Positions 23,059 through 34,000 of a stretch of DNA of 64,000 nt are shown here, piece by piece (within the stretch, counting starts at the first letter, position 1; every line of letters starts with the position of its first letter). Source of the DNA: Davidsoniella eucalypti (Eukaryota; Ascomycota; Sordariomycetes; Microascales; Ceratocystidaceae); contig RMBW01000005.1 of NCBI GenBank assembly GCA_004009845.1, forward strand, positions 434,001 to 498,000, given 5' to 3'. Below the pieces are notes generated by a model. It was not told the DNA's origin and did no database searches. It saw nothing but the letters and a program-made list of their open reading frames with translations. Position numbers and translations under genes: made by a program.

Positions 23059-25827
23059 ATGGCTCCCTCATTGAGCACACATGCCTCGTTTAGCCGGCCC
23101 CGCACCGGCGAGCGGGAGGGCCGCCCTAGCACCCGCGACCAAGGCGACACTAGCCTTGTGATTCCCAGCCGCACATCGTCTCTGCACTCGCGCATCACAC
23201 AGCCGATCCCGTCGCAGCTCAACCAGAAGCCGCCGCAGCGCACTCCCAAGACCCTGACGCACGCCTACATGGTCTGTGGTGTAGGCCGCGAGCCATCGCA
23301 GTGGGTGAAGGCGCCGCCGCCTGCCCAGGGCAAGATCGGCCACATGAAGGGCGCCGTTGGCCAGTTCTGGCTGCCTGAGATCCTAGGTAGCAGTCCGCGC
23401 CTGGAGCAGGACAACGAGATCGCCCGGGCTCTGCACGCTGCTATGCGCGCCTGCTTCCCCCACGATGTTGAGATATGCACCGGCCGTAGTCAGCCTCACT
23501 GCGTCCACCACTCCTTTGTGCTGCAGCAGGACTCCTCGCACACTCTGTACGGTATCTGCCTCCGTGTTTGGTCCCGTGCCGACGAGAAGCGCGCTGAGAC
23601 CATCCGCGATCTACGCAAGCGCACCGAGACCGACTACTTCGACAACCCCGACGAGATCTATTGGATTCCATACTGCCTGTCATTTCTGTCGCGCTACCCG
23701 CTGTACAACCTGCTGGGCGACTATCTGCGCGGCATGTGGATTCACTGGAACAAGGCTACCAACCTGTTCCACGCCGAGGAGGTCTCGCGCATTCTGAGCT
23801 TCCCGGCCCCGCGCCTCAACGACCTGGTGCGCATCGACATGAAGGACTACGCGCTTTGCTACCAGTTCCCTTCCTCGCCCACCGGCTTCCAGAACTTTGC
23901 AATGTGGCCGCTCTTCTCTTGCTTGTCCATCCCCAACATTGTGGGTGTGGTGGAGGCCGCGATATCGCCCACGCGCCGTATCATCTTCGTCTCGCACTAC
24001 CCGGCCATGCTGACCATGGCTTCTGAGACTGTCCGCTTCTGCGTGCGTGTCTATGAGTGGAGTGGTCTTTACGTTCCCGTGGTCCACGCTCGTCACGCCA
24101 GAGACCTCGTTCAGGAGCCCGGTCCGTATATTTTGGGTATTACCAGCGAGTGCCGTTCCCTTTTCACCGCCCCTACCGACGCACTGGTCATCGACCTTGA
24201 CCGCAACTTCGTCTTGACTTCCAGTAACCCAAGCACCCTGACTCTTGGTCAGCGCAACAAGTTCTCCAATCGCCTGACCGAAGCTCTGAATGGCGATGTC
24301 ACACCCTCGGGTGTCCCTCAGTACCTGCGCTCTGCCTACGGCGGTGGTAAGCTTGTCCCCGCTGGTCAGATCATTGTCATGCGTGGCGAGGTCGAGACAA
24401 TTCAGGACCCCGAATGGTGGAACCAGGATGCTGTCATGGCCGTCATGGACCATGTCTGCGAGAAGATGGGCCGGAACACTGGCATCAAGGCCGTATTTGG
24501 CGGCGCAGTCAAGAAACCCCTCATGACCAAGGTCTCTATGCGTCACCTGAACGAGATCGTTCGTGAGAGAAACCAGTACTCGCGTGATGCTCTCGAGGCT
24601 TGGCAAGACTTCATCAACCTTAAGGGTCGCATGGACACTGAGCTCAGCAAGGTTACTAAGCGTAACAACTACCTGGTTGAAGAGTTGGAGAGCTGGAAGC
24701 AGCAGTTCCTCAAGTTTCAGGCCTTTGCTGAGACCCTGACCAAGGAGACTCAGGACCTCAAGGTCAAGATCGAGGGCCACAAGCGCGAGAACCGCCGTCT
24801 GGCTGGTCTGCTTGACCAACAGAAGGATGACAACGTCCGCATGTCTGTGCGCCTTGTCGGTACCGAGAAGCAACGTGACGACGCCCTTGAGGCCCTCGTA
24901 CTGCAACAGGAGATTGCCGAAGAGCTTGAGCGCGAGCGTAAGCGCAACAAGAAGGAACTGGCTGCTCTACAGCACACCAACATCACCATTGGCCGCCAGC
25001 GTGACGAAGCCCGTAGAGTGGTTCTTCACCTGCGTAGTCTCATAAGCGGCCAGCGTCACCACATGGACCACATCGTTGAGACGCTTACCCGGCCTGATGA
25101 GCTGCTCCAGGAGCTGGAGGCCGGCTATGAAGACGGTGAAGTCGACCCTGCCACTGCCCAGAGCAGCCGTGGCTCGTCTCCCGCTGCCAGCAGCCTGTCC
25201 AGCCCCACCAGCATGGACAGCAAGCGCTACTCTGCTTCTAGCTTCATTGACGTGGCTGACCGCCATCTTAAGGACAAGACCGATGCCATCGCACACATAA
25301 TCCGCAACATTGCCGAGCAGTGCCAAGCTGCCGTCGAGGGCCTCCAGCTGGCTCAGGATGCCGAAATTGCCGAGCAGGAGCGTCTGCGCTCGCACTCACG
25401 TCACTCGCACCACTCACACCATTCTCACTCTCATCACCCCCGTCGGGTTAGTGGCCTGTCGGCGGCGGCTAGTGAGGACGGTAACCACTCTGCAGTGACG
25501 TCTGAGACGGGCGACGAGAGCCTTCTGCATCCCTCTGGCCGTGCTTCAAGCATCCCACCAACACCGGATCTGATCCCCAACCGTAGCAGCACTGCTATGT
25601 CCTTCGTCTCGTCGGCCACCACCCCCGAGCGCAGCAGCCAGCAGTACCTCATGCGTGAGGACATACCCACCAAGATCGTCGAGGACGACGAGGACTTCCC
25701 AGAGAACCGCCGCGAGGTCGATGTCCTGCCTTCAGAGCCCATCGTTGGCAAGCACACTGCCGCTGGCCTCATCCACAGAACTTCAGGTGCCCGTATCAGC
25801 GCCCTGGGCGGCATCCCTAAGCGGTAA
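23059..25827 (+). CDS. DENN (AEX-3) domain protein, putative Rab GEF
   Basis: A single uninterrupted frame of 922 residues. The N-terminal ~65 residues are Ser/Arg/Pro-rich. The tripartite DENN module follows: uDENN about 68-180 (HAYMVCGVG ... SFVLQQDSSHTLYGICLRVW), cDENN about 200-350 (YWIPYCLSFLSRYPLYNLL ... IIFVSHYPAML) and dDENN about 360-480. A long coiled coil covers about 490-670 (many Lys/Glu/Gln heptads around NNYLVEELESWKQQFLKF). The tail is Ser-rich and disordered, with a His-rich stretch near residues 777-795. DENN proteins exchange GDP for GTP on Rab GTPases at membranes; the Rab partner is not deducible. ATG 23059 follows a long pyrimidine-rich leader and is the first ATG of the frame. 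An antisense frame over 23680-24906 is a codon-bias shadow. Confidence 0.92.
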   Translation: MAPSLSTHASFSRPRTGEREGRPSTRDQGDTSLVIPSRTSSLHSRITQPIPSQLNQKPPQRTPKTLTHAYMVCGVGREPSQWVKAPPPAQGKIGHMKGAVGQFWLPEILGSSPRLEQDNEIARALHAAMRACFPHDVEICTGRSQPHCVHHSFVLQQDSSHTLYGICLRVWSRADEKRAETIRDLRKRTETDYFDNPDEIYWIPYCLSFLSRYPLYNLLGDYLRGMWIHWNKATNLFHAEEVSRILSFPAPRLNDLVRIDMKDYALCYQFPSSPTGFQNFAMWPLFSCLSIPNIVGVVEAAISPTRRIIFVSHYPAMLTMASETVRFCVRVYEWSGLYVPVVHARHARDLVQEPGPYILGITSECRSLFTAPTDALVIDLDRNFVLTSSNPSTLTLGQRNKFSNRLTEALNGDVTPSGVPQYLRSAYGGGKLVPAGQIIVMRGEVETIQDPEWWNQDAVMAVMDHVCEKMGRNTGIKAVFGGAVKKPLMTKVSMRHLNEIVRERNQYSRDALEAWQDFINLKGRMDTELSKVTKRNNYLVEELESWKQQFLKFQAFAETLTKETQDLKVKIEGHKRENRRLAGLLDQQKDDNVRMSVRLVGTEKQRDDALEALVLQQEIAEELERERKRNKKELAALQHTNITIGRQRDEARRVVLHLRSLISGQRHHMDHIVETLTRPDELLQELEAGYEDGEVDPATAQSSRGSSPAASSLSSPTSMDSKRYSASSFIDVADRHLKDKTDAIAHIIRNIAEQCQAAVEGLQLAQDAEIAEQERLRSHSRHSHHSHHSHSHHPRRVSGLSAAASEDGNHSAVTSETGDESLLHPSGRASSIPPTPDLIPNRSSTAMSFVSSATTPERSSQQYLMREDIPTKIVEDDEDFPENRREVDVLPSEPIVGKHTAAGLIHRTSGARISALGGIPKR

Positions 25828-27366
25828 ACGCACATAAACACACACATACACACTCTGCTATCTGCATACCTCTTTCTTTTTGTCCTCCTCATCATTTATC
25901 ATCACCATTCGTTGATTGCTAGTCGCCATCCGCCGCTGCTAACGTCGGCCGTATCTAGAGGCTCGGCAATGTCGGTGCGGGGGTTGGCGAGTCTGCCTGT
26001 ATTCTGAGCAGCAGCGTGCCCATTCCTGGCTACGTTGTCTCCTACGTTTGTTTATCTGACTGTATTGCAGCCTCCTTCTCTTTGTCTCTTTTCTTTTTCT
26101 TTTCTGTTTCACGTGTTCTCTTGATGTGCTTGAGCTTGAGGAGGCGCCATTCTCCTTTTCATTTCATTTCCGCCCTCTCCTCGCTATCTCTGGCTGGGAA
26201 GAGGAAGGATGAAGTCACTGGTTACCACCTTCTCGCTCATCTTGTCCTCCATTTCCGATCTCGCGCGTGAGGCGTTTTCTATTCACGTCGCGATATGAGC
26301 TTTGCATGCCATGCTATTCTGTCTTGTCTGTCTTCCTGTGCGTTTCCGATTTTGCCTGCCTTTTTTGTGTTTGGGCCTGTGCGGTCTCGCCGTTCTCTTC
26401 TATTTCTGTCTATACCACTTCTTTTTCATTGTTGGTTGTTATTTGCTTTTCTTTTTGTTCTTTCTACCTGCCTCTATACTTGCCCACTATTCCCTTTTTC
26501 TCCTTGTTATGCGTTTCTATTCTTGAGATTAGTACGGGACGACGTTGTATAACCCTTGATATGCGTACAAGCATGGCCTTCTATATCCTGTCTGTACTGC
26601 TCTTTTGGCAACGACATCGGCGGTATCGTTCAATCATCGATGACTGCGGGCCATTTATTTATTTTCTTACTTTTTCTAGTTATTTTTTGGGTAAAATGTT
26701 TTCCTATGTCAGGGCGTCTTTTGGTAGTATTTTACAATTTACTTCTTTTTACAACTCCAACTTCAATGATCAAAAGTGAAGCATGTTATTTATGTATTGA
26801 ATAGTGTTTACTTCTATATATTACTGTAAGCGTAAGTTCTGGTTGACGCTGTTGGTTAAAGTGCAGCCCAAGATGGCTAAGTGGAACCACGTAAAGCGGG
26901 TCCATTGTACATCCCTGATTAGGTAAATTGATTGAACTTGTGAATTACTGCACAACAAATAAAAAATAAAAAATAAAAAAATCTTGTTTTTCTTCTTTGC
27001 TACCATAGAATGAAGTGAACAGCCACTTGGCTTACTAATATTGTGCCTAACAAAGTTATATATGTGCAAGAAACATAGAATTATCTTGCTGCAAACGAGA
27101 CACAATTGTTCGTTTGAAATCTTGAAAGCCCTTGAATCGACTGTTCTAAGTGTTTGTATAGCCAAGTTTTTGGTTGTCTTGCTGGCTGATTTGTGTGAGA
27201 AAACTCTTCCTTCAACCCCGCAAGCTTTATCTAGACAAACTAGCTTTGGCTAGCTTGGAGGACTGATCCTTGCCTCAGAAAGCAAGAAGACCACAAAGCT
27301 AGGCGAACTCACCGATTCAGATACTACAACCATCACCAGATACATACCCTCAGAACAATATTCACC
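25828..27366. other. Intergenic region DENN-BCD1
   Basis: 1.5 kb. The first ~950 nt are strongly T/C-rich on the plus strand and probably the DENN 3' UTR. An (AAATAA)n-like A-rich stretch lies near 26957. The last ~150 nt are the BCD1 leader and promoter. No gene supported. Confidence 0.6.
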
Positions 27367-28674
27367 ATGGCCGATCCGTTGCTGACATCGCTGTGTGCCA
27401 TATGCCATGTTTCTACGCCAAAGTACAAGTGCCCACGATGCAACACGGCCACCTGCTCGCTAGCCTGCGTCGAGAAGCACAAAACATGGGCTGAATGTAG
27501 CGGTGAGCGGGATCGTACTGCATACGTACCGCCGGCCAAGCTACGCACAGCGGCCGGCATCGACCACGACTACAACTTTCTGTACTCGCTAGACCGCGCC
27601 ACCGAAGCGGGCGAGAAGGTTCTCGAAGAGAAAGGCCTGATTGATCGTGGCGAGCTGCGGCCTATCATGGTCGAGCATATACAAGATCGACGTGGCCGCG
27701 ATGGCCGTCTGCAGAAGTTTGTGGCTACGAAGCCGTTGGCGGCCAAGGGCCAGAACCGCCGCCATATCGACGAGGGCATGAAATATCGACTGGCTGAGTT
27801 TGATATCAATCTGCTTCGTGCGCCGCCGGGTCTATCTCGTGCTAAGCAGAGCTCGACGCGATTCACCAAGGCTCGGCGCCGCATCGAGTGGCAGATCGAG
27901 TGGCTTGTTGCGCCCTCTAGCTTCCCAGCTGACTGGCCACTGCCGAGCTCTTCTTTAGAGATGGTCGATGTCGACCATGTCGTGGACAAGGTGATGCCCG
28001 ACGGTGTACGGCTACAGACCAAGACAATGGACGACTGTGTCATGGTCCAGGCCTTCGCGGCTGCTATGCGCCAGCTCGATCCACGGCGTCAACAACAAAA
28101 CCAACAGCAGAAGAAGAAATCAGCGACCGAGAAGGACGAAGACCAAGATATGGGAGGTATCGCAGCTACTACGGCGGCTACGATGGGTTTTGCTGGGCAG
28201 ACGCCACAGGAACTTGCCGAGCGATTTGTGTTCTATCTACGCCAACCGCGGCCGTCAGTCGACTCCAAAACCAGTCTGCGACCTGTGTATCCCAACGACA
28301 TTGTCGGCGAGAACCTGCGTGGCGCCACCGTCTTCGAGTTCCCGACTATCTACGTGTACGATAAAACGGCCCCGGACAGTCTCACGTCCGACGACCTGAT
28401 TGTTCCATTTGACCGTGTTGCGCTGCTTGCTGCAAAGCTCAAGCGCGATGCGGAGCGGGAAAAGGCGAAGCGCAAGTGGGCGAAGAATAAGAAGGGTGGC
28501 CAAGGTACCGTGAACGACGTGGAAATGGGCGATCCGGCGCCCCAAGAAGACCCGGCGGATACAACGAGTAGTGAAGGTTCGGACTGGAGCTCCAGTGACC
28601 AAGAATCTTCGGATGAAGAAGGGGAAGCAGGTCAAGATGCGACTGCGCATGTTTCCGACGTTGAGATGTCGTGA
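27367..28674 (+). CDS. BCD1: Box C/D snoRNA biogenesis protein 1 (HIT-type zinc finger)
   Basis: A single-exon frame of 435 residues with a good start context (CACCATGG). Residues 10-44 form a HIT-type zinc finger with ligands Cys10, Cys13, Cys22, Cys25, Cys30, Cys34, His38 and Cys44. Downstream are the Bcd1 features: DHDYNFLYSLDRATE after the finger, a basic helical segment (RFTKARRRIEWQIEWL) and a fold ending in a phrase around FEFPTIYVYD. Bcd1 loads Snu13 and Nop58 into box C/D snoRNPs in the nucleus with the R2TP machinery, so it serves rRNA methylation. The middle has a Gln-rich insert (~240-260) and the C-terminus is an acidic, Ser-rich tail. It is followed by SerRS on the same strand after 409 bp. 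Confidence 0.92.
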   Translation: MADPLLTSLCAICHVSTPKYKCPRCNTATCSLACVEKHKTWAECSGERDRTAYVPPAKLRTAAGIDHDYNFLYSLDRATEAGEKVLEEKGLIDRGELRPIMVEHIQDRRGRDGRLQKFVATKPLAAKGQNRRHIDEGMKYRLAEFDINLLRAPPGLSRAKQSSTRFTKARRRIEWQIEWLVAPSSFPADWPLPSSSLEMVDVDHVVDKVMPDGVRLQTKTMDDCVMVQAFAAAMRQLDPRRQQQNQQQKKKSATEKDEDQDMGGIAATTAATMGFAGQTPQELAERFVFYLRQPRPSVDSKTSLRPVYPNDIVGENLRGATVFEFPTIYVYDKTAPDSLTSDDLIVPFDRVALLAAKLKRDAEREKAKRKWAKNKKGGQGTVNDVEMGDPAPQEDPADTTSSEGSDWSSSDQESSDEEGEAGQDATAHVSDVEMS

Positions 28675-29083
28675 GATGACGAAAGACAAGGGAAAGATCA
28701 AAAAACGGTGCTGACGGAACATAGAATAGTGGAGGAAAACTACGTACTCTCCTCTTTTTTTTCCTCTGAAAAAAGGACATGGATTTCACGATATCATGAT
28801 TGTATAGATAGCATAATCGACAACTGAATACGTTGGTATTAACTTGTATGGCGTCCTTCTTTGTGATCGAAGTCTTGATGTCATGATGAACGTTTGTGCT
28901 TAAGGCAGCTTACTCAGCACAGTGCGAAGCGACCCGCTTTAAAGTTGGCAGCTGTTTTGTGCGACATTAGCAAAATCAAATTCCACAACTTCAGAAACTA
29001 GACAACAAAGAATATCGTGAGAACAACAGTTTTTGTTTCTTTTTGTTTTTGCCTTTCTAGCTTTTGTATTGACAGGATTCTCA
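28675..29083. other. BCD1-SerRS intergenic region
   Basis: 409 bp holding the BCD1 3' end and the SerRS promoter and leader. No discrete element recognised. Confidence 0.6.
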
Positions 29084-30700
29084 ATGGCTCGCTCGAGGAT
29101 TTTGGCAGCTGTTCGGCCTTTACTGGCTTTGGGCCAGCCAATCACGAGGCCAGCTCATTTGCGTATAGCTAAACTCACGACGTCATCGCCTCTGTCTTCA
29201 GACGCTTCCGATAAAGAAGTATCTGATGCCAAACTTGCTTGCCAACTCGATGCAGCCGTTCCTCCTCTCGATATGGACCTAAAAGATCTCGACAAGCCGG
29301 TGAATAGTCCCCTCAAGGCCATTATCGACATCCGCTCTATCCGCAACCACACATCCGTACACTCCGCCAACGCCATGGTTCGCAACTACCACGAAGCCGG
29401 AAGCTACCCCGCCAAAATCACGTTACTACACCAAGAGAAGCTCTCGATGCACGCGCGACTAACTCGACTGCGTTCGCGCAATGCCGAGATTCAAACAGAG
29501 ATGCGCATAGCGCGGACGGAAGGGGTCAAGCCGTCGCCTAAATTAGTACAGGCTTCGAGAGTTGTCAAGGAAGGGTTGTCGGCTGCTACACAACGCGAGC
29601 GGGAGTTAGATACGGTCATTGAGAACATGGCGGCGGCACTGCCGAATTTGACTAGTGATCGTACGCCGCGCGATGAGCATGTCGTGCTCGCGTATATCAA
29701 CCGGGGGCCGGCAAAGGGCAAGGGCGTCAAGGACGAATTGGTGGCACGCAACAAAAGCCACGTCGAGATTGGCACGCAGCTGGGCATTCTAGACTTTGCT
29801 TCGTCGGCCACGACGTCTGGATGGGGCTTCTACTTCCTGATTGGCGCCGGCGCACAACTCGAGCAAGCGCTCGTGCAATACGCCTTAGCCGTAGCCGTTC
29901 AACATGGCTGGACACAAGTAGCTCCGCCCAGTCTCGTGTACAACTACATCGGCGCAGCATGCGGCTTCCAACCGCGCGATAAGAACGATGAACAACAAGT
30001 CTACGCCATTCAACAGGCTCCTGTAGACGCTAAGAAGCCCCAGCACGTGTTGGCTGGTACCGCCGAGATCCCGCTTGCCGGCATGTATGCCAATCAGACT
30101 CTGCCGGCTAGCCAGCTGCCTATGCGTCGTGTGGCTGTATCGCGTAGTTATCGTGCAGAAGCCGGTGCTCGCGGAGCCGATACGAAGGGTCTATACCGCG
30201 TACACGAATTCACAAAGGTCGAATTATTCGCCTGGACACCCGATAATGACATCCCCGCTGGCACCGAAATGTTCAACGAGATCGTCGATATACAGACTGA
30301 GATTCTCGGCTCTCTCGGCCTCCGCTGCCGCATTCTGGAAATGCCCGCTACTGATCTGGGCGCTTCTGCCTACCGCAAAAACGACATCGAGGCCTTCTTC
30401 CCGTCTCGTAAGACTATCCCCAAGACCGATGGTGGCTGGGGTGAGCTGTCTTCGGCTAGTATGTGCACCGACTACCAATCCAGACGTCTACAGACTCGCG
30501 TCAAGATAAGTAACGGTGTTGTAGGCTTCCCTCACACGGTTAATGGCACAGCTTTGGCTGTTCCTCGCGTTATTGCTGCGATTTTGGAGACTCATTGGGA
30601 CGAAGCTACACAGTCTGTCAAGATTCCCGAGGTTCTACAGCCGTGGATGGGCGAAATGACAGAGATTACTAAGTTGAAGACCAAGGACGGCGAGATGTAG
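29084..30700 (+). CDS. DIA4: Mitochondrial seryl-tRNA synthetase
   Basis: A single exon encodes 538 residues from the first ATG at 29084; the frame is open further upstream only with a TTG. The N-terminus MARSRILAAVRPLLALG is basic, hydrophobic and free of acidic residues, as in a mitochondrial presequence. A long helical arm follows (~75-190), as in bacterial-type SerRS. The class II core shows the serine-binding TAE loop (GTAEIPLAG, ~323), motif 2 (SRSYRAEAG and YRVHEFTKVELF, ~350-378) and motif 3 (NGTALAVPRVIAAILE, ~486-501). The enzyme charges mitochondrial tRNA-Ser with serine. The presequence and divergent arm favour the mitochondrial over the cytosolic enzyme. It converges on the giant gene to its right, with 379 bp between stops. 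Confidence 0.93.
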   Translation: MARSRILAAVRPLLALGQPITRPAHLRIAKLTTSSPLSSDASDKEVSDAKLACQLDAAVPPLDMDLKDLDKPVNSPLKAIIDIRSIRNHTSVHSANAMVRNYHEAGSYPAKITLLHQEKLSMHARLTRLRSRNAEIQTEMRIARTEGVKPSPKLVQASRVVKEGLSAATQRERELDTVIENMAAALPNLTSDRTPRDEHVVLAYINRGPAKGKGVKDELVARNKSHVEIGTQLGILDFASSATTSGWGFYFLIGAGAQLEQALVQYALAVAVQHGWTQVAPPSLVYNYIGAACGFQPRDKNDEQQVYAIQQAPVDAKKPQHVLAGTAEIPLAGMYANQTLPASQLPMRRVAVSRSYRAEAGARGADTKGLYRVHEFTKVELFAWTPDNDIPAGTEMFNEIVDIQTEILGSLGLRCRILEMPATDLGASAYRKNDIEAFFPSRKTIPKTDGGWGELSSASMCTDYQSRRLQTRVKISNGVVGFPHTVNGTALAVPRVIAAILETHWDEATQSVKIPEVLQPWMGEMTEITKLKTKDGEM

Positions 30701-31079
30701 ATGGGAAAATAAAACGAACGGCGCGATTGATAAGATTGGATCTGATGGATAACGGAGATTGGAGAACCTGTAAGAATAGCGAAAGCAACCCTTTTTCATT
30801 TTACTATATATCATACTATTTGTACTTGTTACCTGTTATTATCACATATATCATATATTATCGGAAGTTCCAATATAAAGAGAGAAAGAGATATCATATC
30901 AAAAAGGAACATAACCTAACATTTAACCAGTAAAGAAACAAAGAACCTAGAAACTAAACACAAAGCTCTCCCATTAAGAATTCGTAATCATGATTGCCCC
31001 AAAAACCGAAAAAGAAGATACTAAAAAGAAACTAACACTAAGTAAACATGATAAGAAACAAACAAGAAAAAAATGACAC
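30701..31079. other. Convergent intergenic region SerRS / giant gene
   Basis: 379 bp of A/T-rich sequence between two converging stops; presumably both 3' UTRs. Nothing else seen. Confidence 0.6.
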
Positions 31080-34000
31080 TTATTTTGTCGATACCTCGAC
31101 CTCATCTGGTGCTGAAACCATCGAATCTTCGATCTCGACCATGACTTCATCTTCATCGTCTTCTTCCTCCTCCTCATCCTCTTCTTCGGCATCCTCGAAC
31201 TCTTCGTCGCTATCGGAAGCTTCGTTTTCCTCGTCACCACCTGTGGCCTTCTCGCCAACATTGGCATTAGCGCTCGACTTCTTCTTCAGCATTGTCTGAT
31301 CCACCTCAATGTCATCATCATCGTCATCGTCGGCGTCCTCTTCTTCTTCAGCCACAACTTCTTCTTCAGCCACAACTTCCTCTTCATCATACTCTTCCTC
31401 TTCTTCTTCCTCCTCCTCCTCGTCGTCACTATCTTCTTCAGACTCGTCTTCCTCGACAACTTCGTGAATTGACTGTTCATCTGTAGCAACAGATGCCGCA
31501 ACCGCAGCAGCGGCAGCAACTGCCGCAGCAGCAGAGGTGCTCTTAGCAGCCTTTGCTGCTACCGGCGACGCTGTCACATTCGAGTCGTACTTCTTGCTAA
31601 GCGCGCTGCCCTCGCTGCCCTTGCGAATGTTACGGCCGTTGCCATTGGCACCGCCTGTGCGGACACTGTGGCTGCGCTTCATGCCGCCGACCAGAGTTGC
31701 GCCCGAGATTTGACCTAGAGACGCAATCCGGCGAGAGGCATCAGCACTGCTGCGCTTATTGGCACCGGTAGGGGGTGGAAAGCGGCGTTTGCCGGATAGT
31801 GCAATGTTCACCGCTGCTGCCTTGGCTTCAGCGCTGGACTCGACTTCGCCATCCGCTTTGCTGCTCTTGACACGCTTGCGGTTCATGGCTGCGTCCTTGC
31901 CGCCGGACCGAGCGCCCTTCGCCATCAAAAGAATGCGAGAATGGTCCATGACACCTTCCATAATGCGCCGCTCTAAGCCCTCGGCCCGCTCCTCCATTTC
32001 GCGCAGCTCTTCGCGCCGAATGTTGAGCGCCGTCTCTAGTGAGGACACATCGGCAACCAGCTTTGTACGCTGGCGCGTTATCAGCTCTTGATCGGCACGC
32101 AGAGTAATTACCGAGTCCCGGAGGCGGTTCTCCTCCCCGCGCAGGGCGGCAATGCTGGCTTCAACGGCCTCCTTCTCGGCATTCCGAGTTGCTAACGCCG
32201 CTGTAGCGTCCATCAGACCCTTGGTTGTCTTGTCTGAGTCTTCTGACACTCGTGCAGTCTGCGACGACAGGAAAGCGGAAATATCGGCCGCTGCCTGCAG
32301 CATCTGTTGCTGCACCTTGTCCAGTGTCTCGAGGCGGGCCAGCGCCGTGGCTGCGCTGGCACTTTGTTCGACCAGAGTTGTCAGCTGGCCACTCGAAGTT
32401 GCATTGCTTTCAACTAGACGGTCGAGCTTCTCGGTGACTGACGTGTTCATGCCGGTGATCTTGCCAGCCAGCGAATCGTCCATGCCGACCATCTTCTCAG
32501 TCATTGTCGAATCGAAGCCACTCAGCTTGCTTTCAAGCGTCTTATCGAATTCCGTAAACTGAGCAGTCAATGCGACCTCAACACCGGATAGCTTTTCCGA
32601 AACTGTCGCCTCAACACCTGTCAACTTTTCAGTGACTGTCGAGTCGATTGTCGTCAATTGCGTGCCGACACTGCCAAGAGATGTTTCAATGCCTGAGAAT
32701 TTGTCGGACACCTGCGAGTTGAGCGTCGCAAAGTTCTCAGTCAACGCCGTATCGGCCTTGGTGAAGCTGTCAGTCATCGTGGCGTGCATCGTAGCAAAGT
32801 TCTCGGTCACCGAAGTGTCAACGTTGGTAACCTTCTCGGTAACAACCGACTCAAGGCTAGTCATTTTGGTCTCGACTGATGTCAGCTTCTCGCCTATTGT
32901 GCTGTCGACATTAGTGACCTTGCTAGCAACATCCTCCAGCTTCGTATCGACCCCGGAGATCTTGTCCGTAACCGTTGCGGCCACCGATGTCTGAAACTCT
33001 GCAAGCTTGTCTGTCAGCGTTTTGTCTACACCAGCAAGGCCGTCTGTAACCGAGGTACTTAGCGTAGTCATGCGCTCCGTAATGCCCATGTCAATGCCAC
33101 CAAGCTTATCACCGATTGTGCTCTCAAATCCTGAAAACTTATCAGCAACACCTTGTTCCAGAGAATCAAGCTTGACAAGTGCGTCTAGCTTAGCGTTGAG
33201 GCCTAAATCAACCTTCTCAAGTTTGTCTTGCATGAGAAGATCGTAATCAGACAGAGAGTCGAGCTTCTTGTTCAGAGCCTCGTCCATTGTAGTGATATGA
33301 ACGGTAAGAGCACCGAGGCCTCCTTCGCCAGACAGCTTCTCAAGCGAAGACTTAACATCGTCGATGCCACCAACAGTCTTGGACATTTGCTCACGTAGTT
33401 CCTCGCCCTGAACAGTAACAACATCCAGACGCTTATGGGTCTCTTGGCCAACCTCCTCCATCTTGGAAATTTTAGCTAAGGCACTGTCGTCGCCATCAAC
33501 AAGACTAGTAAGCTTGGCCAAGGCATCGGCTTCAGTGGTAGCGATGACCTCAATCTTAGCCTTCAGCTCGGCGTCATCATACGGATCAGGGAATACCGGA
33601 TCGGGTTTACTTAGTACTTCATCAATACGTGTCTTTAGGTCTTGAGCCGAATCTTGAGAGTGAGTGTAGTGCTCTAGAACCTTGTCGAGAACCTCCTTCA
33701 TAGCAACAGCAATGATGGGCTGAAGCTCAGCAACAGGCTCCTTGACGCCTTCAATCGCAGCCTTGACTTCTTCACGGGTCAGTTCATGCTGAGCCTTGCT
33801 TTCGAGACGATCTTCATCGTTGCGTGCAACGAGTCCCTCAACACTAGTAAAGACTGTCTTGTTAGACTCATCAACTTCCTTGATAGAGTCTAGAACAGTC
33901 TTACCTAGCTCGTCGATCTTGGTCAAGGTTTCGGTGCCTCGCTCATCACTAGAGAGCTGCAACAACTCGAGCTTCGCAGTGAGCGACTCATTGGCTGCCT

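Noticed and set aside
23680..24906. 408-codon antisense open frame inside the DENN gene
   Set aside because: It lies wholly within conserved DENN coding sequence and its composition (Val/Leu/Gln/His-rich) is what codon bias produces on the opposite strand.
26016..26804. Overlapping hydrophobic frames after the DENN gene
   Set aside because: All three frames are open because the DNA is T/C-rich; typical of a 3' UTR, not of a membrane protein.
29033..29083. Upstream extension of SerRS (FLFVFAFLAFVLTGFS)
   Set aside because: It begins with TTG, not ATG; the ATG at 29084 gives a good mitochondrial presequence.
30974..31300. Ser-rich and Lys/Arg-rich frames opposite the acidic tail of the giant gene
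   Set aside because: They are reverse and shifted readings of GAA/GAG/GAT repeats encoding the Glu/Asp tail.
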